64,000 nucleotides of DNA from Vreelandella sedimenti (GTDB lineage Bacteria > Pseudomonadota > Gammaproteobacteria > Pseudomonadales > Halomonadaceae), in assembly GCF_013416325.1 (NCBI RefSeq), contig NZ_JACCGK010000001.1, forward strand, positions 124,001 to 188,000, given 5' to 3'. Position numbers and translations under genes: made by a program. Below, one piece after another: positions 54,314-63,431 of the stretch. The first letter of the stretch is position 1; each line of letters starts with the position of its first letter. The notes under the pieces were generated by a model. The model searched no databases, was not told the origin of the DNA, and worked only from the letters and a program-made list of their open reading frames with translations.

Positions 54314-55183
54314 ATGCCCCACTCCTCTTCGATGTCTGCTTCTGCTAACCCTCCCTCCCGCTTTGAACGTGAGGACTTAACGTGGCGAACCATGACCCTG
54401 AACGATCTTGAGGCGGCGCATCGCCTGTCGTTCAAGCTCGGCTGGCCTCACCGCATCGATGATTGGCGCCAGATGCTTGATGTAGGAGAGGGCGTCGTGC
54501 TGGAAAGCGTCGACGGTGAGTTAGTGGGAACCGGGCTCTGTTTCAACCAAGGGGCTGTGGCTAACCTGGGGCTGGTGATTATTAGCGACGAGTGGCAGGG
54601 CTGGGGGCTCGGGCGCGAGATGATGACGCGGCTGATGGCCCTAGCGGGCAAGCGGACGCTGCTGTTGGTCGCCACGACCGCAGGCCTGCCCTTGTACCAA
54701 AAACTGGGCTTTGAGCCCTGCAATCGGATCTGCCAATACCAGGGGAGGGTCACCGAGGTTCCGTCTGCGCCGCTGCAGCCGGGTTTACGCGCGATGGAGG
54801 CAAGCGATCAGGCGGCGCTGCTCGCGCTCTCTCCCGACAGCCCGGCTCATGCGGTGGCCGTTCAATCTGCTAACAAAGGGGTGGTGATTGAAAATGCGGG
54901 CGTTATTGAAGGGTTAGCGCTAAAGCGTACTTATGGGCGCGGTGAGCATATTGGCCCCATTCTAGCGCGCAGTGCCGAACAGGCTCAGGCGTTGGTATTG
55001 GCGCTGTTGGCGGACGCTGAGGGTGATTTTATACGCATCGACTTAGTCGATCCCGACGACGATAGCTGGCTGACGGCCTTAGGACTTAACTGCGTCGACC
55101 AGATTACCCGCATGCGCTGTGGCGATGCCGTCGGGGAAGGGCCACTAACGCGCTTTGGCTTGATTACTCAGGCAATGGGTTAG
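54314..55183 (+). CDS. GNAT-family N-acetyltransferase
   Basis: A 289-residue protein with an acetyl-CoA-binding GNAT domain (about residues 22-150): the EWQGWGLGREMMTRLMA loop near residue 96 is the Q/RxxGxG/A pyrophosphate motif. A second domain (about 160-285) resembles the YitH/HpaA-type C-terminal acetyltransferase-like fold. AAGGAAA precedes the ATG at 54314; an internal ATG eight codons in is also possible. It is followed after 15 bp by an amidohydrolase, suggesting opposite reactions on an amino or acyl-amino compound. Substrate unknown. Confidence 0.8.
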   Translation: MPHSSSMSASANPPSRFEREDLTWRTMTLNDLEAAHRLSFKLGWPHRIDDWRQMLDVGEGVVLESVDGELVGTGLCFNQGAVANLGLVIISDEWQGWGLGREMMTRLMALAGKRTLLLVATTAGLPLYQKLGFEPCNRICQYQGRVTEVPSAPLQPGLRAMEASDQAALLALSPDSPAHAVAVQSANKGVVIENAGVIEGLALKRTYGRGEHIGPILARSAEQAQALVLALLADAEGDFIRIDLVDPDDDSWLTALGLNCVDQITRMRCGDAVGEGPLTRFGLITQAMG

Positions 55184-55198
55184 CCTTGGAGGCATCTT

Positions 55199-56494
55199 AT
55201 GGACGCTAATATAAGGGATGCTGCCAACGCCATCGCTACTCAGCTCTATGCCCAACGGCGTGATTTTCATCGCTACCCCGAGCAGGGATGGATGGAATTC
55301 CGCACCGCCAGTCATGTGGCTGAGAGGCTTAGCCAACTGGGCTTTGCCGTTCAGTTGGGGCAAACGGTGGTGAGTGAGCGTGCGCGAATGGGCGTGCCTG
55401 ATATACAAACGCTGAACGAAGCATTGGCGCGTGCGCGCACTCAGGGTGCTGTTGAGCGCTGGTTGCCTGCCTTGGAAGGGGGCTTTACCGGCGTGGTGGG
55501 TACACTGGATACACAGCGACCTGGGCCAACCCAAGCATTCCGTTTTGACCTTGATGCGCTGCCAATCGTTGAGTCCACTGAGGATGATCACCGTCCTTAC
55601 CAGGAGGGTTTTCACTCGCTCAATCAAGGCTCTATGCATGCCTGCGGTCATGATGGCCATGCCACTATTGGGCTGGGGATGGCGGAACTGCTGTGCCAGT
55701 TTTCTAGCCAGCTGTGTGGCAAAATAAAATTGATTTTTCAACCCGCCGAAGAGGGCGTTCGAGGCGCCCAATCCATGGTCGAAGCGGGAGTGGTGGATGA
55801 TGTTAATAGGCTAGTTGCGACGCACTTGGGGCTCGGCCATGCCAGCGGCCATGTAATTTGCGCCGCCGATAGCTTTCTTGCCACCACCAAACTGGATGCG
55901 CACTTTTCAGGCACAGCAGCCCACGCCGGCGGGCAACCAGAGGTAGGCCAAAATGCCTTGCTGGCGGCAGCCCAGGCTGCTCTTGGTTTGCATGCCATTG
56001 CCCCCCACAGCAAAGGCGCTGCGCGGATTAATGTTGGTCAACTGCATGCCGGTAGTGGGCGCAATATCATTGCCGATAGTGCGCTGTTACGGCTGGAAAC
56101 CCGTGGCGCCACAGCGGATATAAATGGCTACTTGGAAAGTCGTGCCCTCGAGGTACTAAAAGGCGCTGCCGCTATGCAGGGAGTGAGTGTCTCTATTGAA
56201 CGCGTAGGCGCTGCTAGTGCATGTGCTGCCAGCCCTGAACTGGTAGAAAAAATTGCTTCTTGCCTCGCCGGTTACTCTGGTATCACCCAGTTAGCGAGAC
56301 ACGATATAACGCCAGCGGGCTCTGAAGATGCCACCTCGCTAATGACTAGAGTAATGGAGCGCGGCGGCCAGGCAACCTACATGATCTTCGGTGCTGATCT
56401 TGCGGCTGGTCATCACCACGCCTGCTTTGACTTTGATGAGTCAGTGATACCACTGGCAGTAGGCGCGTTGCTGCAGATAGCTCTTGATCCTTAA
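55199..56494 (+). CDS. M20-family amidohydrolase, AbgA-like (p-aminobenzoyl-glutamate hydrolase type)
   Basis: A 431-residue M20D metallopeptidase. Metal ligands are visible in MHACGHDGHATIGLGMAELL near residue 145 and FQPAEEGVRGAQSM near 180; HLGLGHASGHVICA and the late HHHACFDFDE supply the remaining histidines. A lid domain (about residues 225-345) carries AHFSGTAAHAGGQPEVGQNALLAAA. The N-terminal RRDFHRYPEQGWMEFRTA and the length match AbgA. It hydrolyses an amide bond of a small N-acyl or aminobenzoyl amino acid; the exact substrate is not known. It shares a transcript with the GNAT gene. Confidence 0.87.
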   Translation: MDANIRDAANAIATQLYAQRRDFHRYPEQGWMEFRTASHVAERLSQLGFAVQLGQTVVSERARMGVPDIQTLNEALARARTQGAVERWLPALEGGFTGVVGTLDTQRPGPTQAFRFDLDALPIVESTEDDHRPYQEGFHSLNQGSMHACGHDGHATIGLGMAELLCQFSSQLCGKIKLIFQPAEEGVRGAQSMVEAGVVDDVNRLVATHLGLGHASGHVICAADSFLATTKLDAHFSGTAAHAGGQPEVGQNALLAAAQAALGLHAIAPHSKGAARINVGQLHAGSGRNIIADSALLRLETRGATADINGYLESRALEVLKGAAAMQGVSVSIERVGAASACAASPELVEKIASCLAGYSGITQLARHDITPAGSEDATSLMTRVMERGGQATYMIFGADLAAGHHHACFDFDESVIPLAVGALLQIALDP

Positions 56495-56562
56495 TAGATT
56501 AACTTTGTGACAAAACGAGACAAATTTACAATGCCAAGAAGGATAAAGTAGCTCGCATTCCG

Positions 56563-57321
56563 CTAACGTGGTGCCGCACTCAATTCGCTGTCTCCTTCAT
56601 AGGTAAGGTTGGTTTCCCAGCTATCGCTGCTAACGGCTATCGCTGCATGAATACCGGCAGTATCGCCTGCTTTGAAGGCAGCATAGATAGCCTTATGGTC
56701 CTTCAAAGCGGTTTCCGGTAGTGAGCGCATGGAGGTTTCCAGTGCGGCTTCGATCAGTTGCAATAAGGTTTCGCCGACGCGGATGGTCATGGGGTTATGG
56801 GTGCTGTGCAGAATGGCGCGATGGAAGGCAATATCGTGCTTGGAGGTTTGAGCACCCGCTCGGATGGCTTCTTCCATGGCGTCGATACTCTGCTGAATAC
56901 GTTGATGATCTTCTGCTGTGGCGCTATGCATGGCTTGAAGGGTATACGCTGGTTCAAACATAAGACGGAATTCCAATACGTCCCGTGTCATGCCTCGCGC
57001 CAGGATCATCCCGAAAGCCATCGGGTCGACGAGCGGCGTGCCTGGTTCACGGCGGATCATGGTGCCTTGGCCCCGTTTGACCTCAACGATCCCTATCGCT
57101 TGCAGCATCTTGATGGCTTCACGCACGCTGGATTTACCAATGCCCAGGGTGTGAGTGAGCTCCGTTTCCGAGGGCAGGTAATCCCCTGGCTTGAGGTCGC
57201 CTCGTATAAGAGCGCTTTTAATACGCTCTAGCAGTTGCAGCGCAACTGAACTGCGATCCATCGAATCCCCAAAAGAGGTTGTACTGGTCGAGTTAATCTC
57301 GGGCTGGCGTTTAAAACTCAT
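56563..57321 (-). CDS. GntR-family regulator, FadR/FCD type
   Basis: A 252-residue regulator with a GntR winged helix (about residues 28-95; LKPGDYLPSETELTHTLGIGKSSVREAIKMLQAIGIVEVKRGQG) and an all-helical FCD effector domain (about 105-235) with metal-site histidines (ISKHDIAFHRAIL). GAGG precedes the ATG at 57321; a second ATG 20 codons in also exists. It is divergent from the asparaginase-TRAP operon and faces a strong palindrome (57484-57500), its likely operator. Confidence 0.87.
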   Translation of the reverse strand: MSFKRQPEINSTSTTSFGDSMDRSSVALQLLERIKSALIRGDLKPGDYLPSETELTHTLGIGKSSVREAIKMLQAIGIVEVKRGQGTMIRREPGTPLVDPMAFGMILARGMTRDVLEFRLMFEPAYTLQAMHSATAEDHQRIQQSIDAMEEAIRAGAQTSKHDIAFHRAILHSTHNPMTIRVGETLLQLIEAALETSMRSLPETALKDHKAIYAAFKAGDTAGIHAAIAVSSDSWETNLTYEGDSELSAAPR

Positions 57322-57474
57322 GTGGGCCTCGCGTGGCTCATCGGTGTTTCCTGCATTTTATCAATGCCCTAAGCCTAGCGGCTTAAGACAGCCGTTTGCA
57401 TATATTTAAAAGAAATATTCTTATCTTCTATTGTTTTATGTGACTGCCTTGCTAATGGTTTGTTCTTTAGTCTA

Positions 57475-57500
57475 GTCTGAAATCAGACATCTGATGTCTG
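57475..57500. promoter_or_regulatory. Overlapping palindromes, candidate operator of the FCD regulator
   Basis: CAGACATC-T-GATGTCTG (57484-57500) is a 17-bp inverted repeat with perfect 8-bp arms. GTCTGA-AA-TCAGAC (57475-57488) overlaps it. It lies 38 bp before the asparaginase start and between the two divergent genes. Confidence 0.65.
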
Positions 57501-57537
57501 TTGTGTGTGGCAAAAAGCATAAAAAATGGGAACCTGA

Positions 57538-58533
57538 ATGACAAAAAAGCACATCGTGGTATTGACCACGGGCGGCACTATTGCCAGCAAGCCCAGTGAC
57601 TCAGGGCGAAGCCAGTCAGGGGCTTTAAGCGGCGAGCAGTTACTGGATCAGGTAGCGCTACCGCAGGGTGTCGATGTCACGTTAGAGGTGATGTCGATCC
57701 TGCAGAAACCCAGTAATGCCGTCACTCTCGCCGATCTTGCTGAACTCCATTGCCAAGGGCGAAGAGTATTGTCGCGAGCCGATGTGGACGGTCTGGTGAT
57801 CACCCACGGTACCGATACCTTGGAGGAGACCGCTTACTTTTTATCGCTCACGCTTCCAGCGGATAAACCTTGTGTCATCACTGGTTCCCAGCGGGCGCCT
57901 CACCAGTTAGGTACCGACGCCTTTAAAAATATCTGCGATGCCATCGTGGCGGCGGTCAGCCCCCAACTGAGTCAGCTTGGCTGTGTCTTGGTGTTCAACG
58001 AGTCGCTATTTGCTGCGCGCTATGCCCGCAAAGTGAGCAGTTTCCAGTTGCATGGATTTGACGCCCCCGGCGCTGGTTCGCTGGGGTATATCGACGGTCA
58101 ACGGCTCAAGCTTTATCACACAGGGACGTCGATTGAGCCCCCCATTGAAGGCTGGGGTGTTCCGCTGCCGCGTGTCGATCTACTGCCCGCCTATCTGGAT
58201 GCCTCGCCAGCACTGCTGAAAGCCTGCGTGGAGAGTGGGGCGAACGGGGTGGTGATCGATGGCTTAGGCCGGGGCCATGTGCCACCTGGCTGGATGAACG
58301 AAATACGAGCATTGATTCGCGCAGGTGTCCCTATAGCGGTAGTGAGTAGTTGCGCTCAAGGGCCGGTGAACACCAGTTATGAGTTTAGCGGCAGCCTGGC
58401 TGATTTGGTCTCGGCTGGGGTGATCGCGCTCAACGATATCAGTGCACGCAAGGCAAGGCTTGCACTTGCCTTGCTGCTGAGTAGTACCCCGCGCGAAGCG
58501 CTGGGGGATGCGATGGAACGCTTAATGGCGTGA
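57538..58533 (+). CDS. L-asparaginase (type II-like fold, cytoplasmic)
   Basis: A 331-residue asparaginase hydrolysing L-asparagine to aspartate and ammonia. The first catalytic threonine is in LTTGGTIAS (Thr14), and the second motif ITHGTDTLEETAYFLSLTL lies near residue 88. There is no signal peptide, so it is cytoplasmic, unlike E. coli AnsB. The next genes (TRAP transporter, RidA, amidase) run in the same direction and form an amide-utilisation block under the divergent FCD regulator. Glutaminase or other amide activity cannot be excluded. Confidence 0.9.
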   Translation: MTKKHIVVLTTGGTIASKPSDSGRSQSGALSGEQLLDQVALPQGVDVTLEVMSILQKPSNAVTLADLAELHCQGRRVLSRADVDGLVITHGTDTLEETAYFLSLTLPADKPCVITGSQRAPHQLGTDAFKNICDAIVAAVSPQLSQLGCVLVFNESLFAARYARKVSSFQLHGFDAPGAGSLGYIDGQRLKLYHTGTSIEPPIEGWGVPLPRVDLLPAYLDASPALLKACVESGANGVVIDGLGRGHVPPGWMNEIRALIRAGVPIAVVSSCAQGPVNTSYEFSGSLADLVSAGVIALNDISARKARLALALLLSSTPREALGDAMERLMA

Positions 58534-58610
58534 GCGGCCTTTTAACCTTGCTCAACTGCAGTAACAGGAAACTAAAAAGCAATTCATCATAACTAAATAA
58601 GGTGCTGGAC

Positions 58611-59612
58611 ATGAAACTAACGCTGACAAAAGCCACCCTCTCTGCTGCTATTGCTGTCGCTTCTCTAAGCGCGGCTCAACTCCATGCGGCCGACTATACC
58701 TTCAGCTTCGCTCACGTATTGATTGAAGAGACGCCGAACGGCCAGGCGGCGCTGCGCTTTAAAGAGGAGGTAGAGGAGAAGTCCGACGGTCGTATCGAGA
58801 TTAACGTGCTGCCGGCCGCTCAGGTGGGTGGCGACGTTGAAATCATTGAGCAGATTCAGATGGGCCTGGTCGATATCGGTATCCCGCCAACGGCCACCCT
58901 GGGCAACTTTGAGCCGCGCATGCAGATTTTGGATCTGCCGTTCTTGATTGCCGATTACGACACCATGGTGGAAACCCTGGATGGTGAAGTGGGCCGCGAA
59001 ATCCTCGATACCCTGAATGGCCATAACATGTACGGCGTCAACTTTTGGGGAGCGGGTTTCCGGCATATTACCAACAATGATCGCCCGATCGAAAACCCAG
59101 AAGATATGGAGAGTATCCGCATGCGCACCATGCAGGCGCCGATCATCATCTCCACCTATGAAAACCTGGGCGCTAACGCCACCGCTATGGCCTTCACCGA
59201 GGTTTACAACGGCCTGCAGCAGGGCGTGGTGTCGGGGCAGGAAAACCCACTGGCCAACATCTACACCATGCGTTTCCATGAGGTGCAGGATTATCTCTCG
59301 CTGACCAATCACGCTTATCACGCCTATGCGGCGGTAATAAACCAGGACTCCTGGGACTCGCTGCCGGAAGATCTGCAGGCGGTGATGCTGGAAGCCTTCG
59401 ATAATGGCCGAGACACGTCCCGTGCGCTAACGCTGCAGGACGAAGAGACCATCATGGAAGAGATCAAAGACGAAATTGCGATCAATGAGCTCACCCCAGA
59501 GCAGCGCAACGCCTTTATTGAAGCCAGCATGCCGGTGCACGAAGAGTATGAAGAAATCGTCACCACGGAGTTGCTGCATAAGGTATATGACGCCGTGGGT
59601 ATCGAGTATTGA
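58611..59612 (+). CDS. TRAP transporter periplasmic substrate-binding protein (DctP family)
   Basis: A 333-residue exported protein with a signal peptide (about residues 1-26, ending QLHA) and the DctP fold. RIEINVLPAAQVGGDVEIIEQIQMG and the MRTMQAPI segment near residue 170, which carries the arginine that holds ligand carboxylates, are family markers. The frame starts with GTG at 58602, but AAGG precedes the ATG at 58611, so that start is preferred. It captures an organic or amino-acid-type acid for the QM permease genes downstream; the ligand is unknown. Confidence 0.9.
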   Translation: MKLTLTKATLSAAIAVASLSAAQLHAADYTFSFAHVLIEETPNGQAALRFKEEVEEKSDGRIEINVLPAAQVGGDVEIIEQIQMGLVDIGIPPTATLGNFEPRMQILDLPFLIADYDTMVETLDGEVGREILDTLNGHNMYGVNFWGAGFRHITNNDRPIENPEDMESIRMRTMQAPIIISTYENLGANATAMAFTEVYNGLQQGVVSGQENPLANIYTMRFHEVQDYLSLTNHAYHAYAAVINQDSWDSLPEDLQAVMLEAFDNGRDTSRALTLQDEETIMEEIKDEIAINELTPEQRNAFIEASMPVHEEYEEIVTTELLHKVYDAVGIEY

Positions 59613-59674
59613 TCCAACGGGTCGGCTAAGACTTAGCTCTTCTCTTCTTACCCCTTTCAGGGTGTGGATATCTC

Positions 59675-60196
59675 ATGTTCGAAGCGCTCAACAAATGTCT
59701 TGATCGCTTGGAGAGTGTGGCGATGGTCGTTTTCATGTCGATTGCGACCATCCTCACTACCATCCAAGTCGTGTATCGCTACGGCTTTAGCGGTTCGCTA
59801 TTTTGGGCTGAAGAAGTCGTTATTTACTCCATTATCTGTATGAGTTTTGTAGGCGCCAGTATGGGTGTGCGCCATGGCACGCATATTTCGGTGGATGTGC
59901 TGAATGCCATTGCCTCGCCCGCTGTGAACCGCTGGCTGCACATGATCGCAGCACTGATAGGTATCGTGTTCGCAGGCTTTATGACCTATTACGGCTTTGT
60001 TCTCTATTTCAGCACGCTGGATCGCGGGCAGTTAACCGCCGCACTTCGCCTGCCGATGGCATGGTTCTATCTGCCGATTGGCGTTTCTGGTGTGCTGCTG
60101 ATTCTGCGTTATCTATGGGTCATCAATGAAGTCTGGAAAAAGCCTCCGGTGAGTCTTTCCGAAGAGCTTGTGGCTGAGTCGGATAAGCTCATTTAA
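59675..60196 (+). CDS. TRAP transporter small permease (DctQ)
   Basis: A 173-residue protein with four hydrophobic helices (about residues 13-40, 47-75, 88-112 and 128-150), the size and layout of DctQ subunits. WAEEVVIYSIICMSFVGASMGVRHGTHISVDVL is the typical mid-section. It assists the large DctM subunit. Spacing of 15 bp to the DctM gene indicates one operon. Confidence 0.9.
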   Translation: MFEALNKCLDRLESVAMVVFMSIATILTTIQVVYRYGFSGSLFWAEEVVIYSIICMSFVGASMGVRHGTHISVDVLNAIASPAVNRWLHMIAALIGIVFAGFMTYYGFVLYFSTLDRGQLTAALRLPMAWFYLPIGVSGVLLILRYLWVINEVWKKPPVSLSEELVAESDKLI

Positions 60197-60211
60197 CCCT
60201 GGAGGGCGACC

Positions 60212-61486
60212 ATGATTACTGCATTATTACCGATCTTTTTTGCCGTTCTACTGCTCGGGCTGCCCATCTTTGCTTCCTTGGCATTGGCGGTGTTTCTTGC
60301 CATTGAATTCTTTGGCGCCACCAATCCGGTCATCGTGCCGATGCGCATGTTTACCGGCATGAACAACTTTTCGCTGATGGCGATTCCGTTCTTTATTCTG
60401 GCGGCGGAGCTTATGCGGATTGGTGGGCTTTCCGACCGGTTGATCAATCTTGCCAAGGCGTTGGTAGGGTGGGTGCCAGGGGGCTTGGCAGCGGCCACGG
60501 TGCTGTCATGCCTCTTCTTCGGGGCCATTTCCGGTTCAAGTCCCGCCACGGTGGTGGCGATTGGCTCGATCATGTTCCCGGCGCTTGTCGCTGCTGGCTA
60601 CGATAAGCGCTTTGCGATTGGGTTGATCGCCACTGCTGGTACCTTGGGACCGATCGTGCCGCCGAGTATTGCGTTGATTATCTACGGCTCAGTGACCGGT
60701 ACTTCGGTGGGGCGGCTGTTTGCAGCAGGTCTGCTGCCCGCTATTGTGATTGCCTCGATTCTCATCGCCTACTGCATCGTCTTTAGCAGCATCAAAGGCT
60801 ATGAGCGCGCTCCTTTCCCTTCGCTGCGGCAAATTTTAGTTGCCTTTAAAGATGCTGCCTGGGGCCTGGGACTGCCGGTGATTCTACTGGGGGGCATCTA
60901 CAGTGGCGTCTTTACCCCGACCGAATCGGCGGCGGTCGCCTGTGTATATGGTCTGTTCGTCGGCATGGTGGTCTATCGCACCATTAACGTAACGGAACTG
61001 GTGGGAACGTTAAGAAGCTCTGGATTGATTTCCGCGACGCTGCTGCTGATTACTGCAGGTGCCTCTGCTTTCTCTTGGCTGCTCGCCATTACCGGTACGC
61101 CTAGCCAACTGGCAGGCGAGGTGCTGTCGTGGACAGACGATCCGTTTCAGGTCATGGCGCTGTTTAATGTCGTGATGATCGTTGCTGGCTTTTTCCTCGA
61201 TAGCGCCTCGGCCATCATTGTGCTCTCGCCGCTACTGCAGCCTATTGCGGCCCAGGTCGGCGTTGACCCGGTGCATTTTGGGGTGATCACGCTGATCAAC
61301 TTCTCGGTGGGGATGATTACGCCGCCGGTAGGGTTGAACCTGTTCGTCGCTATGGCGATCTCCAAGATGTCGCTGCAGGAAGTGTTCAAGGCCTGCTTAC
61401 CGCTGATTGGCTTGATGCTGTTAGCGCTGATCATCATCACCTATATACCGTGGCTGAGTACCTGGCTGCCCTCATTAATCTATTAA
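60212..61486 (+). CDS. TRAP transporter large permease (DctM)
   Basis: A 424-residue protein with 12 or so hydrophobic segments. Signatures include PFFILAAELMRIGGLSDRLINLAKALVGWVPGGLA, GAISGSSPATVVAIGSIMFP near residue 110, and TPPVGLNLFVA near 370, all conserved in DctM proteins. It uses a sodium or proton gradient to import the ligand held by the DctP protein. GGAGG precedes the ATG at 60212. RidA and amidase genes follow in the same direction. Confidence 0.92.
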   Translation: MITALLPIFFAVLLLGLPIFASLALAVFLAIEFFGATNPVIVPMRMFTGMNNFSLMAIPFFILAAELMRIGGLSDRLINLAKALVGWVPGGLAAATVLSCLFFGAISGSSPATVVAIGSIMFPALVAAGYDKRFAIGLIATAGTLGPIVPPSIALIIYGSVTGTSVGRLFAAGLLPAIVIASILIAYCIVFSSIKGYERAPFPSLRQILVAFKDAAWGLGLPVILLGGIYSGVFTPTESAAVACVYGLFVGMVVYRTINVTELVGTLRSSGLISATLLLITAGASAFSWLLAITGTPSQLAGEVLSWTDDPFQVMALFNVVMIVAGFFLDSASAIIVLSPLLQPIAAQVGVDPVHFGVITLINFSVGMITPPVGLNLFVAMAISKMSLQEVFKACLPLIGLMLLALIIITYIPWLSTWLPSLIY

Positions 61487-61526
61487 CAGCTGGCTTAATG
61501 AAGCTAAACAATAAGGACAACGAACC

Positions 61527-61994
61527 ATGAGCAATACGATTGAACAAGCGGTGGCGGAGCAGGGCCTTACGTTACCGGCGATTCCAAGGCCGCGTGGCCT
61601 GTTTCTACCCTGGTCCCAGTTGGGCAGCCAGCTGTTTTTAGCCGGGCAGATTTGCGAGCGTGACGGTGATGTTCTCTATCCCGGCAAGGTGGGGGCTGAG
61701 TTCGATCTTGAAACCGGCAAGCTGGCGGCCCAGGCGTGTGCCTTGAACCTGCTGGCCTCGTTAAGCGATGCCGTGGATGGCGATTTTCCCCGCGTGGTGC
61801 GCTGCGTGCGCATGAATGGTTTCGTCAATGTGGCGCCGGGCTTTCACGATGTGCCGCTGGTGATCAACGGGGCATCAGAGCTTTTTGTCGCGCTATTTGG
61901 CGATGCAGGGCGTCACGCTAGAACCGCCATTGGGGTGGCGACACTGCCCGGCAATGCGGCGGTGGAAGTCGAAGCGATTTTTGAAGTGCGTTAA
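61527..61994 (+). CDS. RidA/YjgF-family protein
   Basis: A 155-residue protein of the RidA family, which hydrolyses reactive enamine/imine intermediates or carries out related steps in amide and pyrimidine catabolism. The C-terminal block (HARTAIGVATLPGNAAVEVEAIF) contains the arginine needed for imine deamination and the V-E-V-E-A-I strand. The length exceeds the archetypal RidA by about 25 residues at the N-terminus. AAGGAC lies before the ATG. It is located between the TRAP and amidase genes. Confidence 0.87.
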   Translation: MSNTIEQAVAEQGLTLPAIPRPRGLFLPWSQLGSQLFLAGQICERDGDVLYPGKVGAEFDLETGKLAAQACALNLLASLSDAVDGDFPRVVRCVRMNGFVNVAPGFHDVPLVINGASELFVALFGDAGRHARTAIGVATLPGNAAVEVEAIFEVR

Positions 61995-62017
61995 GCATCC
62001 AAAGAGGTACGTAAAGC

Positions 62018-63418
62018 ATGCAGGATTCACCCATTTTTCTACCGTTACGTGAGCAGCGCGAGCGTCTGCGGGCGGGCACGCTGACCGCTACCGCGCTGGC
62101 CGAAGCGGCAGTCGCTGCTTATCAGCAGCGCGGCAAACACGACCATGCCTACCTCACCTGGAACGGTGAGCAGGCACTGGCAATGGCAAAAGCTGCCGAT
62201 GCGGTGCTCGCCCAGGGTGGTGATGCGGGGGCGCTAATGGGCTTGGCGGTATCGATCAAGGATATCTACGCCGTGACCGGGCTGCCCACTTATGCGGGCT
62301 CTTCTCAACGCCTGCCGAAGCGTTGGGAGCGGCCCGGCCCAGTGGTGGGCACGCTATTGAAACAGCTACCTTCTGTTATGGGTAAAACCCACTCCGTTGA
62401 GTTTGCCTTTGGCGGCTTGGGCACCAATGCCCATTGGGGCGCACCGCGCAACCCCTGGGATGCACATCAGCACCGCACGCCTGGCGGCTCAAGCTCCGGG
62501 GCGGGTGTTTCACTGGTGGGCGGTACGGCAAGTTTGGCATTAGGCACCGATACCGCCGGTTCAGTGCGTATTCCCGCCTCAATGACCGGCGTAGCGGGAT
62601 TGAAAACCACCGCCGGGCGCTGGTCGACCGAGCAGATCGTACCGCTTTCAAGCACGCTGGATACCCCAGGGTTACTGGCGCGTCGGGTAGATGACCTTGC
62701 CTTTGCGTTCGATGCGTTGGATGGCGGCCTTAGCGGTCAGGATGATCGAATGCCAGCAACACCGACGCTTGCCGGGTTGACCTTTGGAGTACCAGAAACG
62801 TTTTTCTGGGACGACTGCAGTCCAGGTATCGCGGAAACCGTACGCGGTGCCATTAAGCAGCTGGAAGCCGCCGGGGCGCGAATAGTGACCCTCGAGTTGC
62901 CTGGCATCGACGAAGCGTACGAACTCTTCAAGCTGGGCGGTGTGGCTGCGCCGGAATTGGCGGCGTTTCTAAACACCGAGCTACCCGAGATGATTGATTC
63001 CCTGGATCCTAACGTCGCCGCCCGCGTTAAAGCGGCAGATGACATGCCTGCCTGGGAGTATGTGCGTCGTCGCACGGTGCTGGACTCGCTTGCCGCCTCT
63101 GCCGCCGCTCGCATGGCCGATGTAGATGCAGTCCTTACTCCCACGGTGGCGATTACCCCGCCCACTATCGAGAGTCTTCAGCCCGAAGGTGCCTATCCCA
63201 AAGCCAACATGCATGCCCTGCGCAACACGGTGATCGCTAATTTCCTAGGCCTGTGTGCCTTAACGCTGCCGGTTGGGAAAGACGCCGCAGGTATGCCCGT
63301 TGGCCTGCAAGTGCTGGCCGGGCCGTGGCAAGACGCCAGCCTGCTGGCAATCGGTCAGGCAATTGAAAACGAGCTGGGATCAGGCTTGGAGATTCTTGGT
63401 CAACCACCAGCGATATGA
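62018..63418 (+). CDS. Amidase-signature-family amidase
   Basis: A 466-residue amidase hydrolysing a carboxamide to acid and ammonia. The Ser-cisSer-Lys triad is visible: lysine in VSIKDIYAVTG near residue 84, the cis-serine in the TPGGSSSGAGVSLVGG region near residue 158, and the nucleophile serine in DTAGSVRIPASMTGVAGLK near residue 183. AAGAGG precedes the ATG. It follows RidA after 23 bp and ends the amide block. Candidate substrates are small amides or carbamoyl compounds imported by the TRAP system; unproven. Confidence 0.9.
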   Translation: MQDSPIFLPLREQRERLRAGTLTATALAEAAVAAYQQRGKHDHAYLTWNGEQALAMAKAADAVLAQGGDAGALMGLAVSIKDIYAVTGLPTYAGSSQRLPKRWERPGPVVGTLLKQLPSVMGKTHSVEFAFGGLGTNAHWGAPRNPWDAHQHRTPGGSSSGAGVSLVGGTASLALGTDTAGSVRIPASMTGVAGLKTTAGRWSTEQIVPLSSTLDTPGLLARRVDDLAFAFDALDGGLSGQDDRMPATPTLAGLTFGVPETFFWDDCSPGIAETVRGAIKQLEAAGARIVTLELPGIDEAYELFKLGGVAAPELAAFLNTELPEMIDSLDPNVAARVKAADDMPAWEYVRRRTVLDSLAASAAARMADVDAVLTPTVAITPPTIESLQPEGAYPKANMHALRNTVIANFLGLCALTLPVGKDAAGMPVGLQVLAGPWQDASLLAIGQAIENELGSGLEILGQPPAI

Positions 63419-63431
63419 GCGTTGAGGCGGC

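Noticed and set aside
58665-59321. 218-residue antisense ORF within the TRAP binding-protein gene
   Set aside because: Mirror frame of a confident DctP gene with no start signals.
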